DNA of 64,000 nucleotides from Streptomyces sp. TS71-3 (GTDB lineage Bacteria > Actinomycetota > Actinomycetes > Streptomycetales > Streptomycetaceae), in NCBI RefSeq assembly GCF_018327685.1, contig NZ_BNEL01000003.1, forward strand, positions 2,418,001 through 2,482,000, given 5' to 3'. Position 1 is the stretch's first letter. Each line of letters starts with the position of its first letter. Shown one piece after another: positions 1 through 8,466 of the stretch. The translations under genes were made by a program, and so were the position numbers. The notes beneath the pieces were generated by a model that saw nothing but the letters and a program-made list of their open reading frames with translations, did not search any database and was not told the origin of the DNA.

Positions 1-296
1 CCGACCATGTCGAGGTGCTCGGTGACGCTGCCGGAATTCTCGACCGTCATGGACAGGCTGCCTGAGCCCGAACGGTCCAGGTGCGCTTCGGCATCGCTGA
101 TCCGCACGTCGACGCCGTTGGCGGCGACATGCGTTCCGCCCCGTGGCCCGGGGCCGGTGCCGGAGGGCTCGGGGACGGAGGCGGTCGTCGGGTGTCCGCA
201 GCCGGCCAGCAGGGCGGTCAGGGCGGCAGCGACCGTGATGGCCCTGCGGGTGCGGTTGCCGCGTACGGAACGGCCGCAGAAGGTGTCTCGATCCAT
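1..296 (-). CDS. Lipoprotein, copper chaperone PCu(A)C-like (partial)
   Basis: The reading frame is open from the ATG at 296 to the left edge, so only the first 98 or so residues are visible. The N-terminus has a positive stretch (GNRTRR), a hydrophobic core (AITVAAALTALLA) and the lipobox LAGC, so the mature protein should be lipid-anchored outside the membrane. After a Pro/Gly-rich linker comes a segment with NGVDVRISDAEAHL and LSMTVENSGSVTEHLD. That segment resembles the start of the PCu(A)C (DUF461) copper-chaperone fold, in which such proteins hand Cu(I) to oxidases. The Met/His copper ligands would lie outside the window, so the function is inferred from the beginning only. Confidence 0.6.
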   Translation of the reverse strand, partial: MDRDTFCGRSVRGNRTRRAITVAAALTALLAGCGHPTTASVPEPSGTGPGPRGGTHVAANGVDVRISDAEAHLDRSGSGSLSMTVENSGSVTEHLDMV

Positions 297-430
297 CTTT
301 GCATGATGCAACATTGCCTGTCGCGGCCGGCAACCCGGGCCCGCGCAGGCGTCCGGCTCGCTCGCGGTGGTGGCGAGTGCGTCCGTCGAGCGATGATCGC
401 CCATCGCGGTCTTGACGTACACGGCTCATG

Positions 431-454
431 CGGCATGCAATATATTGCATGCCG
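431..454. promoter_or_regulatory. 24-bp perfect palindrome, likely GntR operator
   Basis: The 24 bases read the same on both strands, with the core TGCAATATATTGCA. The site covers the ATG at 449 used here as the start of the GntR gene. FadR-type GntR proteins bind short palindromes of this kind, so autorepression is the simplest reading. Confidence 0.7.
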
Positions 455-1120
455 ATCCCTCCAGGCCGCGGAGTGGCCTCACGTGAACTCCTTCGGGAGA
501 ACGCCTTCCGTGCGATCCGGGACGCGATCGTCCACGGCACGCTCGCGCCGGGCGAGCGCCTTGCGGACGGCGACCTGGTGGAGTGGCTGGGGGTGAGCCG
601 GACGCCCATTCGTGAAGCGCTCTCGCGCCTGGAGCAGATGGGCCTGGTGCTGACCAGGCCCGGCCGTTACACCATGGTCAGCCCGCTCGACGCACGAGCT
701 GTTCGTGCGGCCCAGTCGGTCACCGCGGCCATGCACGAACTCGCCGTGCGCGAGGCGATTCCCCATCTTGGCCCCCATGAGTTCGATGCCATGCGGGCGG
801 CGAACCAACGCTTCGCCGACGCGCTGCGAGCAGACGATGTCGCGGGGGCGATCGCTGCCGACGACGAGTTCCACGGGGTCGCCGTCACCGCCTGCGCCAA
901 CCAGGCCGTGCACACGGTCCTGGAGCAGTTCGCACCGGTGCTGCGACGGGTGGAACGGCTGCGCTTCTCATCCCTGAGCGGGCGGGACTCGGTCGCCCAG
1001 CATGCCCGCATCCTCATGTTGTGCGAGGCGGGCGACACGGAAGGCGCTGTGGTCGCCACCCGCGCCAACTGGCAGACACTGCTGCCCTTCCTGACCGACC
1101 TGCCGGACGGGGGCGAGTAA
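449..1120 (+). CDS. GntR/FadR-family regulator (FCD domain), probable acdS regulator
   Basis: A 223-residue transcription factor. The N-terminal winged helix (about residues 12-75) contains LREN..AIRDAIVHGTLAPGERL and the recognition-helix segment WLGVSRTPIREALSRLEQMG. The rest is an all-helical FCD ligand domain (about 80-215) with the usual metal/ligand-type residues D and H in DDEFHGVAV and QHARIL. ATG 449 lies inside a 24-bp palindrome. An earlier ATG at 428 and a GTG at 473 are also in frame, and none has a strong ribosome-binding site, so the start is uncertain and the transcript could be leaderless. The ACC deaminase gene follows after 75 bp on the same strand, which makes control of that gene likely. 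Confidence 0.85.
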   Translation: MPIPPGRGVASRELLRENAFRAIRDAIVHGTLAPGERLADGDLVEWLGVSRTPIREALSRLEQMGLVLTRPGRYTMVSPLDARAVRAAQSVTAAMHELAVREAIPHLGPHEFDAMRAANQRFADALRADDVAGAIAADDEFHGVAVTACANQAVHTVLEQFAPVLRRVERLRFSSLSGRDSVAQHARILMLCEAGDTEGAVVATRANWQTLLPFLTDLPDGGE

Positions 1121-1195
1121 CGAGCCCTGACCGGACGGTACCGCTTCATTCGCCGAACGTCCCGCTACGGCGGACCTGCCCGTGAGGAGTCACCT

Positions 1196-2200
1196 GTGCC
1201 CCTGGAAGATTTCGAACGCCATCCCCTGCTGTTCGGCCCGAGCCCGGTCCATCCACTGGACCGGCTCAGTGACCACCTCGGCGGGGCCCGCATCTGGGCG
1301 AAGCGCGAGGACTGCAACAGCGGGCTGGCGTTCGGGGGCAACAAGACCAGGAAGATGGAGTACCTGGTTCCCGACGCGCTTCGGCAGGGTGCGGACACGC
1401 TGGTCAGCATCGGCGGGGTGCAGTCCAATCACACACGCCAGGTGGCCGCTGTGGCCGCCAGGTTGGGGCTCAAGGCCGTACTGGTCCAGGAGAGCTGGGT
1501 GGATTGGCCGGACTCCGTCAACGACAAGGTCGGCAATATCCTGCTGTCCCGGATCATGGGTGCCGACGTGCGCCTGGTCCAGGCGGGCTTCGGCATCGAC
1601 GCCAAGGACAGCTGGCAGCGGGCCCTGGAGGAGGTCCGTGCCGCGGGAGGCAACCCCTACGCGATCCCTGCCGGGGCCTCCGACCACCGCCTGGGCGGCC
1701 TCGGCTTCGCCCGCTGGGCGCGTGAGGTCGAACAACAGGAGCGGGAACTCGGGGTCTTCTTCGACACCATCGTCGTGTGCAGCGTCACGGGCAGTACGCA
1801 AGCGGGCATGATCGCCGGCTTCGCGGACCGGCAGCGGCCACGTCGCGTGCTGGGCATCGACGCCTCCGCGAAGCCCGAGGAGACCCGCGCCCAGGTCGGC
1901 AGGATCGCCCGCCGGACCGCCGAGCTCCTCGGACTCCCGCGGGATCTGCGTGACGACGAGATCACCCTCCTGGAAGGGTGGGCCGGGGACGTCTACGGCA
2001 TCCCTGTCCGGTCCACTGTGGACGCCATCCGGCTCACCGGCCGCCTTGAGGGCGTGATCCTCGACCCGGTGTACGAGGGAAAGTCCATGGCCGGGCTTGT
2101 CGACCTGGTCCGCGGTGGCGAGATCCCGCGCGACTCCCACGTTCTGTACGCCCACCTGGGAGGCCAGCCCGCCCTCAACGCCTACAGCGGCGTCTTCTGA
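1196..2200 (+). CDS. acdS: 1-aminocyclopropane-1-carboxylate (ACC) deaminase
   Basis: A 334-residue fold-type II PLP enzyme that opens the cyclopropane ring of ACC, the plant ethylene precursor, to 2-oxobutyrate and ammonia. The sequence follows the family closely over its whole length: [18 protein letters not shown] holds the PLP lysine (K50), [12 protein letters not shown] binds substrate, and VTGSTQAGM cradles the PLP phosphate. The tyrosine-glutamate pair of DPVYEGKSM and the leucine of [13 protein letters not shown] separate true ACC deaminases from D-cysteine desulfhydrases, and both are present. The start is GTG 1196 with GAGGAG 6 bases upstream. The preceding GntR gene is the probable regulator. 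The gene suggests a plant-associated lifestyle. Confidence 0.93.
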   Translation: MPLEDFERHPLLFGPSPVHPLDRLSDHLGGARIWAKREDCNSGLAFGGNKTRKMEYLVPDALRQGADTLVSIGGVQSNHTRQVAAVAARLGLKAVLVQESWVDWPDSVNDKVGNILLSRIMGADVRLVQAGFGIDAKDSWQRALEEVRAAGGNPYAIPAGASDHRLGGLGFARWAREVEQQERELGVFFDTIVVCSVTGSTQAGMIAGFADRQRPRRVLGIDASAKPEETRAQVGRIARRTAELLGLPRDLRDDEITLLEGWAGDVYGIPVRSTVDAIRLTGRLEGVILDPVYEGKSMAGLVDLVRGGEIPRDSHVLYAHLGGQPALNAYSGVF

Positions 2201-2259
2201 CCCACCGCGGGCGGTCCCGGGCGGCACGCGGTGCCTCCACCGCCAACGCGCCTCGCCCG

Positions 2260-3672
2260 TCAGTCCAGCGGCGGCCGCAGCTGAGCCCAGGGGCGCTCGG
2301 CCTCGAGCTGGGCCGCGAGGGACAGGAGGGTCGACTCGTCGTGGGGCCTGCCGACCAGTTGCGCGCCGAGCGGGAGGTTGTCGTCGGTGCGGGCGGCCGG
2401 CAGGACGGCCGCCGGGTTGCCGGTCAGGTTCCACAGCGTCATGAACGCGGTGTAGCGCTGCGCACCCAGCATCAGGGTGAGCCAGCTCCGCTCGAACAGT
2501 TCGCCGACCCGGAGCGGGGGGCGCGGGGTCGCCGGGGTCAGGAGTACGTCCACCGTGTCGAACACGCGGTTCGCCCGCGCGGCCACCCGGTCGCTGTAGC
2601 GCCGGGCCGCGGCGATCATCGCGGGCGGGTAGAGCCGGCCGAGAGCGGCGAGGGTGCGGGTCGACGAGGACAGCCGCCGCGGCTCGTCGACAACCGCCGC
2701 GGTCGAGGCGACCGAGTGCAGGTAGCGCGGTGCGTAACTGAGCATCCCGGTGAAGTCGGTCAGCGGCGGCTCGACCGGCACGACCTCGTGTCCCAACTCG
2801 GCCATGGCGCCGGCCATGCCGCGTACCGCTTCCTCGACGCGCGGGTCGAGGCGGCCTCCGACCGGCCAGGGGCGCAGCGACAGGCCGACCCGCAGCCGGC
2901 TCGGCCTGGTCGCGGCGGCCTCGGCGAACGTGCGCTCCGGTGGCCGCGCGATGTGCCGGTCGCCCGGTGCCGGCCCCTGCAGCACGTCCAGCAGCAGCGC
3001 GGCATCGGACACGGTCCTGGTCAGCGGGCCGGCGACGGACAGCCCGGTCCAGACCTCGTCCTGCGGTGCCAGCGATATCCGTCCGCGTTGCGGCTTCAGA
3101 CCGAACAGCCCCGTCGCGGCGGCGGGCATCCGGACGGAACCGCCGCCGTCGCTGCCGAGAGCCGCGGAGACGAGGCCGCCCGCGACCGCGGCGGCGGCAC
3201 CGCCGCTGGATCCGCCGGGGGAGTGCGCCGGTGACCACGGGTTGCGCGTCGGCCCGGCGAAGTGGGTCTGGGTGAACGGCCACAGGCAGAGCTCGGACGC
3301 CCGCGTCCGGCCCAGGATGACCGCCCCGGCCCGCCGCAGCCGCGTGACGATCTCGGCGTCCTTCTCCGCGAGGCTCGTGACGCCGTCGGTGCCGTTCGTG
3401 GTCGGCAACCCGGCCAGGTCCGTCTCCTCCTTCACCGCCACCGGAATGCCGAGGAGGGGAGCGTCCTCGCCGGCGGCGCGCCGCGCGTCGGCCTCCTCGG
3501 CAGCGCGCCGCGCGTCGTCGGCGAACACCAGCCGGAAGGCGTTCAGCGTTCCGTCGAGACGTTCGATCCGTGCCAGATAGGAGTCGACGAGCTCGGTGGA
3601 CGTCACCCGTCCTTCCCGGAGCGCCGTCAACTGATCGCGCACGCCGGCGAAACACAGGTCCGTCGGGGTCAT
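2260..3672 (-). CDS. Amidase signature family hydrolase
   Basis: A 470-residue cytoplasmic amidase. The Ser-cisSer-Lys triad is visible: Lys81 in IPVAVKEE, Ser155 in SPGGSSGGAA and the nucleophile Ser179 in SDGGGSVRMPAA. Length and motif spacing are normal for the family, which hydrolyses amide bonds in substrates from glutaminyl-tRNA to aryl amides; there is no GatA-specific context. The start was set at the ATG at 3672 because GGGAGC lies just upstream; an in-frame ATG at 3690 and another start at 3717 are weaker. It is the last gene of a minus-strand group with an amidohydrolase and a flavin-type oxidoreductase, suggesting breakdown of an amide or carbamate compound. The substrate is unknown. 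Confidence 0.85.
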   Translation of the reverse strand: MTPTDLCFAGVRDQLTALREGRVTSTELVDSYLARIERLDGTLNAFRLVFADDARRAAEEADARRAAGEDAPLLGIPVAVKEETDLAGLPTTNGTDGVTSLAEKDAEIVTRLRRAGAVILGRTRASELCLWPFTQTHFAGPTRNPWSPAHSPGGSSGGAAAAVAGGLVSAALGSDGGGSVRMPAAATGLFGLKPQRGRISLAPQDEVWTGLSVAGPLTRTVSDAALLLDVLQGPAPGDRHIARPPERTFAEAAATRPSRLRVGLSLRPWPVGGRLDPRVEEAVRGMAGAMAELGHEVVPVEPPLTDFTGMLSYAPRYLHSVASTAAVVDEPRRLSSSTRTLAALGRLYPPAMIAAARRYSDRVAARANRVFDTVDVLLTPATPRPPLRVGELFERSWLTLMLGAQRYTAFMTLWNLTGNPAAVLPAARTDDNLPLGAQLVGRPHDESTLLSLAAQLEAERPWAQLRPPLD

Positions 3673-3765
3673 TCTCGGCTCCCAGTACATCGTGCGGTGC
3701 TGGTCACGCGCCTGCACCCGCCGGCCTGACCCGGTCGGTTGAGGGGGGGGCGGCGGTGATCTCCG

Positions 3766-4604
3766 TCATCGGGTGGTCTCCAGGCCGAAGACCTTCACCG
3801 CGTTGCCACCGAGGTACCGGCGGGTGGTCTCGGCGTCCAGCTCAAGGCTGTCCAGGCGTTCCAGGCAGCGTTGCGGAGTGAGCATGGGCCAGTTGGTGCC
3901 GAACAGTACCCGGTCGCGTCCCCGGCCGCGAAGGTAGTCGATCAGCGTGGCGGGAACGCGGTGGACGGCGTAGGCGGAGGTGTCGACGTAGAAGTTCGGG
4001 TACTTCGTGGCAAGGGAGACGACCTCGTCCAGCCACGGGTGGCCGACGTGCCCGCCCACGACGACGAGGTCCGGGAACTCCAGAAGCACGTTGTCCAGGT
4101 AGGGGATGGGGCGGCCGGGTTCGGAGGGGCACAGCGGCCCGGTGTGGCCGATCTGGGTGCACACCGGTACGCCGAGTTCCACGCAGGCGGCGTACAGCGG
4201 GTAGTAGCGCCGGTCGTCCGGCGGCAGGTTCCACAGCCATGGGGCGACGCGGAGTGCGACGAAGCCGAGTTCGAGCACCGCCCGCCTGAGTTCGCGGACC
4301 GCGGCGACCGGTTGGGACAGGTCGACCGCGGCCACCCCGTGGAAGCGGTCAGGGGCCTCGGCGACGGTGGCGGCGACCTCGTCATTGCTGATCAGCACGC
4401 CGGACGGGCCCACCAGCCGCAGATCAGCGCCCGGTCCACCCCCGACGCGTCGTACGCGGAGAGCATGTCCTCGACGGACGACGGGGTGAGGTCCGGCTGG
4501 CGGGTCCACCGCAGCACGGTGGCCATCCAGGGCTGGGCGAGGAACCGCTCGTTGGGCACCTGCGCCCACGCGTCCACCGTCAGGGAATCGCTGGTCCTGG
4601 TCAT
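3766..4604 (-). pseudogene. Amidohydrolase (TIM-barrel, family 2) with a one-base frameshift
   Basis: Two overlapping minus-strand frames together make one amidohydrolase-2 protein. The 5' part starts at ATG 4604 (MTRTSDSLTVDAWAQV) and runs to DRALICGWW. The rest, GPSGVLISNDEV onwards to the stop at 3766, lies in the next frame. Restoring one G in the run at about 4409-4412 would read GWWGPSGVLI and join them cleanly. The C-terminal part keeps family features: HTGP, GGHVGHPW, YVDTSAY and FGTNWPML. These enzymes typically decarboxylate or hydrolyse ring acids such as 2-pyrone or aminocarboxymuconate products. The break may be a real lesion or a sequencing error. Neighbouring genes are intact and run in the same direction. 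Confidence 0.75.
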
Positions 4605-4718
4605 GGGTTGGCGTCCGCCCCCATCTCATCGATACGCAAGCTGTACATGATGCGACCACTCCTCGACAGCCCGGCGGACGAAGTTGTTCCGCCGGACTGC
4701 CACCGGTGGCCCCGGACG

Positions 4719-5591
4719 TCAGCCCTTCGCGACCAGCTCGCGGACGGCGGGCGCGACCTCGGCCGCGAAGCGGCGGAGGAAGTCGGCCGAGCCCGCCCGG
4801 TACAGGAAGAACGTGTCGATCTGCCCGGCCAGCACGAGCTCGGCCAGCTGCTCGGCCCAGAGCGCCGGCGGCCCCTGGAGGAAGCCGGAGCCGGCAGCGA
4901 ACTCACCCCCGATGTTGTAGCCGCGCCGGATGCCCTCCGGCGACCGGCCGGCGGCCTGCGCGGCCTCGTCGATCAGCCGGTTGGCGCCGGGCAGCGCCTC
5001 GGGGGGAAAGAAGGGGGAGCTGGGGATCCAGCCGTCGCCGATGGTGCCCACGACACGCAGCATTCGGGGCTGGTAGGCGCCGAACCAGATCCCGATCCCG
5101 TGCAGCGGCCGGGGGCCGGGCCGAGCGCCGCCGAGCCGGTAGTGCCTGCCCTGGAACTCGACGTCCTCCTCGGACGTCCACAGCGCGCGGATGACCTGCG
5201 TGGCCTCCTCCAGCGCCTCGATGGACTGCCCGGCGGTGCGCGCGGGGCCGCCCTCCGCGACGATGGACTCCCACATCTGCTGCGCCCCGGTGCCGAGCCC
5301 GAGCTCGAACCGGCCGCCGCTGAGGATGTCCAGGGTGGCGGCGGTTCGGGCGACCATGGCGGGCGGCCGGAGCGGCAGGTTGAGCAGGTTGGGCATGACC
5401 GTGATCCGCCGCGTCCTGGCCACCATCGTGGACAGCAGCGCGATGGTGTCCAGGCGCTCGGGCCAGTACGGGTGGTCGGACAGCGTGGCGACGTCGTAGC
5501 CGAGCTCCTCCATGAGCACGGCCAGGTCGACGACGTCCTGCGGGCGCTCCGCACTCTGCTCCAGCAGCGCGCCGAACCTCACCTCGGTCAC
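4719..5591 (-). CDS. LLM-class (F420-dependent type) oxidoreductase
   Basis: A 290-residue luciferase-like monooxygenase fold protein. It starts with the typical barrel strand VRFGALLEQS, followed by the family landmarks ATLSDHPYWPE, ITVMPNLLNLPLRPPAMVARTAATLDILSGGRFELGLGTG and ALWTSEEDVEFQGRHYRL. Such proteins use reduced F420 or FMN to reduce or oxygenate small molecules; several degrade heterocycles. The start is GTG 5591, which overlaps the stop of the hemerythrin gene (GTGA overlap), so the two are translationally coupled. Substrate and cofactor cannot be decided from sequence alone. Confidence 0.87.
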   Translation of the reverse strand: MTEVRFGALLEQSAERPQDVVDLAVLMEELGYDVATLSDHPYWPERLDTIALLSTMVARTRRITVMPNLLNLPLRPPAMVARTAATLDILSGGRFELGLGTGAQQMWESIVAEGGPARTAGQSIEALEEATQVIRALWTSEEDVEFQGRHYRLGGARPGPRPLHGIGIWFGAYQPRMLRVVGTIGDGWIPSSPFFPPEALPGANRLIDEAAQAAGRSPEGIRRGYNIGGEFAAGSGFLQGPPALWAEQLAELVLAGQIDTFFLYRAGSADFLRRFAAEVAPAVRELVAKG

Positions 5592-6286
5592 CGCGCCACC
5601 TCGTCGCGAGCGCCGATCCGCGCCGGGGTGGCGGTGCCGTACACCTGCTGCGCGTGCACCGCGTAGGCCCCCGCGGCCACGTCCCCGATCGCGCCGCCGA
5701 GCTCGGGCGGCATCTGGGCGATGATGTCCCGCACCGTGTCGGGATCGGCCTCGTACGCCATCATCCCGAAGATCAGCGGAATCTGCTCCGGTACGACGTC
5801 GCCGGCGCTGTCGGCGAGCATCTGGCCCCACTCGGCCGCGGTGACGTGCTTCTGGATCAGGGGGAGCGCGAGGTCCTCCTCGGTGGCGAGGTGCTCGACG
5901 AGCCGCCCGTGCAGGCGGGCCAGGGCGTCGGCGAGGACCTCGCCCTGCGCCGCGTAGGCGGTGCCGCGCCACCGTGCCAGTCCGGTACGGACCTCGTCCA
6001 GCAGCGTGTCGATGGCCCCGTGCTGCTCCTCCATCGCCCGTACCACCGGCTCGGCCTCCGCGCCCGCGCGCTCGACCATCCGCGGCCACAGGTGCTTGTC
6101 CTCGGCGACGTGGTGGTGGTGCAGGCTGTTGTCGACGATCCGGAGGTGGTCGGCCACGGTCGCGGCGCGCTCCGTGTCGCCGTCGGCCACGTCGCGGACG
6201 AGCGCCGGGGCGAGTCCGATCTCGCGCCGGAACATGATGTGTGCCATGTACATGTCGCGCACGTCGGCGAGGGGTTCGTTGGTCAT
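5588..6286 (-). CDS. Hemerythrin-domain protein
   Basis: A 232-residue helical protein. The HHE-type motifs are clear: MAHIMFRREI, DNSLHHHHVAEDKHLWP, EEQHGAIDTLLDE and HLATEEDLALPLIQKH. Together they supply the histidines and carboxylates for a di-iron centre that binds O2 or senses redox state. The ATG at 6286 was chosen over the upstream 6349 start because GGGAAAG precedes it. It overlaps the downstream oxidoreductase by 4 bases. In Actinobacteria, hemerythrin proteins are often found beside F420/flavin enzymes, where an oxygen-handling or electron-transfer role is plausible but unproven. Confidence 0.87.
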   Translation of the reverse strand: MTNEPLADVRDMYMAHIMFRREIGLAPALVRDVADGDTERAATVADHLRIVDNSLHHHHVAEDKHLWPRMVERAGAEAEPVVRAMEEQHGAIDTLLDEVRTGLARWRGTAYAAQGEVLADALARLHGRLVEHLATEEDLALPLIQKHVTAAEWGQMLADSAGDVVPEQIPLIFGMMAYEADPDTVRDIIAQMPPELGGAIGDVAAGAYAVHAQQVYGTATPARIGARDEVAR

Positions 6287-6382
6287 GGTCGCTTTCCCGA
6301 GTTTCTCCGTACGGCCTCTGCGATGTGAACCGTAGTGGCCGCCCGGCACAGCGGAAAGGAAATGTCCAGTATACGAATTCGG

Positions 6383-7288
6383 TTATCCGCGAAGCGTACG
6401 CAGCGGCTTCTGCCCGAATTTCGCCTCGTGTGCGGCGGCGAATCGACCCTGGTGGGTGAAGCCCCAGCGGCGGGCGACCGAGGCGACCGAGTCGACATAC
6501 GGATCGGCGGCGCGGAGCTCTTCGTGCGCCCGGCGCAGCCGGACATCGCGCAGGTACTGCATCGGCGACACGCCCAGGTGGTGCTGGAACGCCTTCTGCA
6601 GCGTGCGGGCGCCGACGCCGCACTGCTCGGCCAGCACGGACAGCGTCAGCGGGGCCCCCGGGTCCGCCTCGATGACGTCGATGGCGGTGCGTATCGCCGC
6701 AGGCCGGGCCGGAGCGACAGAGGTGGTGAGCGCCTCGGTGTGTGAATGGGGCGCCGCGAGCAGGAAGCCGTTGACCAGGCTCTCCGCCAGCGGGGCCGCG
6801 ACCAGCGGCTGGGACAGCAGGTTGTCCGGGGCCGTCGCGAGCTGGCGGTTGACCGAATACAGCAGGTCGGCCCAGCCGCGACCGTAGCCGTCGGACGTGT
6901 CCATGACCGGGTCGAAGCTGGTTCGCTTCACCATGCGGTCCCCGAGGAGCCTGGCCATCGCGGTCTCCAGCGCCGGCGCGTCGATGCGGATGCACAACGC
7001 CCGGTAGCCCGCCTGCCAGCGGGCGGAGAACGACCCGCCGCCCGGCTGGTACACCGCCGGCGACGTGCGGTTGACCAGCATGTCCACGCCGCGGTGCCGT
7101 GACTCGAAACGTCCCGAGATCGGCAGTTGGACGTAGAAGCCGGTACCGATGTCCTCGCATTCAAGGCGCAGTTCGCCCTGGAAAACCACCTCGCCGATAT
7201 GGACAGGGCCGATATCGGTGAATCGGTATGTCGACACCGTGACCTCGTCCTGCGGCACGGACTCGATCGTCGGGGAGTCAACGAGCAT
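6383..7288 (-). CDS. AraC-family transcriptional regulator (AraC-binding-like domain)
   Basis: A 301-residue regulator. The N-terminal two-thirds is an AraC-binding-like sensor (FYVQLPISGRFESRHRG, YQPGGGSFSARW). The C-terminal double helix-turn-helix is standard: LTLSVLAEQCGVGARTLQKAF, then MQYLRDVRLRRAHEEL and VASVARRWGFTHQGRFAAAH. ATG 7288 has GGAGGAAT upstream. The gene faces the cysteine hydrolase gene, and the space between them holds an ordered array of 13-bp repeats that is a good candidate for its binding region. It also leads the minus-strand group of catabolic genes, with 96 bp to the next gene. Confidence 0.9.
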   Translation of the reverse strand: MLVDSPTIESVPQDEVTVSTYRFTDIGPVHIGEVVFQGELRLECEDIGTGFYVQLPISGRFESRHRGVDMLVNRTSPAVYQPGGGSFSARWQAGYRALCIRIDAPALETAMARLLGDRMVKRTSFDPVMDTSDGYGRGWADLLYSVNRQLATAPDNLLSQPLVAAPLAESLVNGFLLAAPHSHTEALTTSVAPARPAAIRTAIDVIEADPGAPLTLSVLAEQCGVGARTLQKAFQHHLGVSPMQYLRDVRLRRAHEELRAADPYVDSVASVARRWGFTHQGRFAAAHEAKFGQKPLRTLRG

Positions 7289-7355
7289 CCGATTCCTCCG
7301 AAGCGGGTTCGGTGTGACATGCGGGCTTGGTCCGGCCCGCCGGAATTCGAGGATA

Positions 7356-7468
7356 CTGCGATTCGGACCCGCGATATGGACCCGCTGTCTGCGGTACGGA
7401 TCCGCGATACGGACCTGCGGGACGGACTCGCGATATGGGCCTGCGATATGGGCCCTGCGGCTCGGGCC
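7356..7468. repeat. 13-bp tandem array in a divergent promoter region
   Basis: Eight degenerate copies of CCYGCGATAYGGR begin near 7356, 7369, 7389, 7402, 7415, 7428, 7441 and 7455. The step is 13 bases except for one 20-base gap and one 14-base step. The array lies in the 342-bp region between the AraC gene (start 7288) and the hydrolase gene (start 7631). No reading frame is supported there. Iterated sites so regularly spaced suggest cooperative protein binding. Confidence 0.75.
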
Positions 7469-7630
7469 GCCATGAGCCGATCGCCCGGAAGGCGTGCCCG
7501 CGCGGCTACGCAGAGCACTGGCCGGAAAGCGACCGGGCAGTGTTCTACTCGGCGGGGACGGGGTCGGCGTCCGACGGGCGGACGAGCCACGCGCCCTGAT
7601 CGAGCGGGTCCGAGGACGGGAGAGACGGCA

Positions 7631-8317
7631 GTGCGGAACAGCGACATATGGGAGCCCTTCCTGACGGAGCAGGACAGGGCGCATCTCGGCAGGCAGCAGC
7701 GCCCCGAACGCGGCATCGGACCGCGTCCCGCGCTCGTGCTCGTCGACATCTACCAGCGGGTGTTCGGTGATCGGCCCGAGCCGCTTCTGGACGCCCTGGA
7801 ACGCTGGCCGAGCAGTTGCGGACCCGCCGGTTGGGACGCGCTCCCGCACATCGTGGCCGTTCTCGGCGCGGCGCGGGACGCCGGCATCCCCGTCGTCCAC
7901 GTCACGGGCGCCGCGGACCTCCCGGCGTGGCGGCGCGTGCCGCGCGGCGGCCGGTCGCAGGACCGGGAAGCGCGCGAAGCCGGCTTCCGCATCAAGGAGG
8001 AGGCCGCGCCGCTGCCGGGAGAGCCGGTCCTCCGCAAGGCGGCACCCAGCGCGTTCTTCGGCACCCCGCTGGTGGCGCTGCTGCGCCAGTACGACGTCGA
8101 CAACGTCATCGTCGTCGGCGAGAGCACCAGTGGCTGCGTGCGCGCGACGGTGGTGGACGCCTGCTCGTACCGGTACGACGTGACCGTGGTGCGGGACGCC
8201 GTCTTCGACAGGACCCAGGCCGCGCACGCGATCAACCTGTTCGACATGGCGCAGAAGTACGCCGACGTGCGCGGCTCACAGGACGTCGTCGCCGACCTGG
8301 CCGAGCTGGCGGCCTGA
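7631..8317 (+). CDS. Isochorismatase-like cysteine hydrolase
   Basis: A 228-residue protein of the isochorismatase fold. The Asp-Lys-Cys triad is visible: Asp in ALVLVDIYQ, Lys in LRKAAPSAF and Cys in GESTSGCVRATVVDA. The cis-peptide region IVVGESTSG is also normal. Members with this cysteine hydrolyse amides such as N-carbamoylsarcosine, maleamate, nicotinamide or ureidoacrylate; true isochorismatases lack it. GTG 7631 has GGGAGAG upstream. It is divergent from the AraC gene, which together with the amidase and amidohydrolase on the other strand suggests one nitrogenous-compound degradation regulon. Confidence 0.87.
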   Translation: MRNSDIWEPFLTEQDRAHLGRQQRPERGIGPRPALVLVDIYQRVFGDRPEPLLDALERWPSSCGPAGWDALPHIVAVLGAARDAGIPVVHVTGAADLPAWRRVPRGGRSQDREAREAGFRIKEEAAPLPGEPVLRKAAPSAFFGTPLVALLRQYDVDNVIVVGESTSGCVRATVVDACSYRYDVTVVRDAVFDRTQAAHAINLFDMAQKYADVRGSQDVVADLAELAA

Positions 8318-8332
8318 GGAAGCCGACGGGCG

Positions 8333-8466
8333 GGGCTGCCGCTTCTGCCAGGCTCCCGGCACGTGCGGGCTGCCGCTTCTGCCAGGCCCCCGGCACGTGC
8401 GGGCTGCTGTCTCCGCCCGGTGCGCGGCACGTGCGGGCTGCCGCCCGTCAGGCTCCCGGCACGCGC
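8333..8466. repeat. Four tandem copies of a 34-bp repeat
   Basis: Copies begin at 8333, 8367, 8401 and 8435. The first two are nearly identical (GGGCTGCCGCTTCTGCCAGG then CYCCCGGCACGTGC); the fourth is 2 bases shorter. The array fills the space between two convergent genes and runs into the last codons of the MFS gene. Confidence 0.85.

Noticed and set aside
1190..3655. Very long minus-strand open frame opposite acdS
   Set aside because: It is Arg/Gly/Ala-rich shadow sequence in GC-rich DNA, overlapping well-supported acdS and amidase genes.
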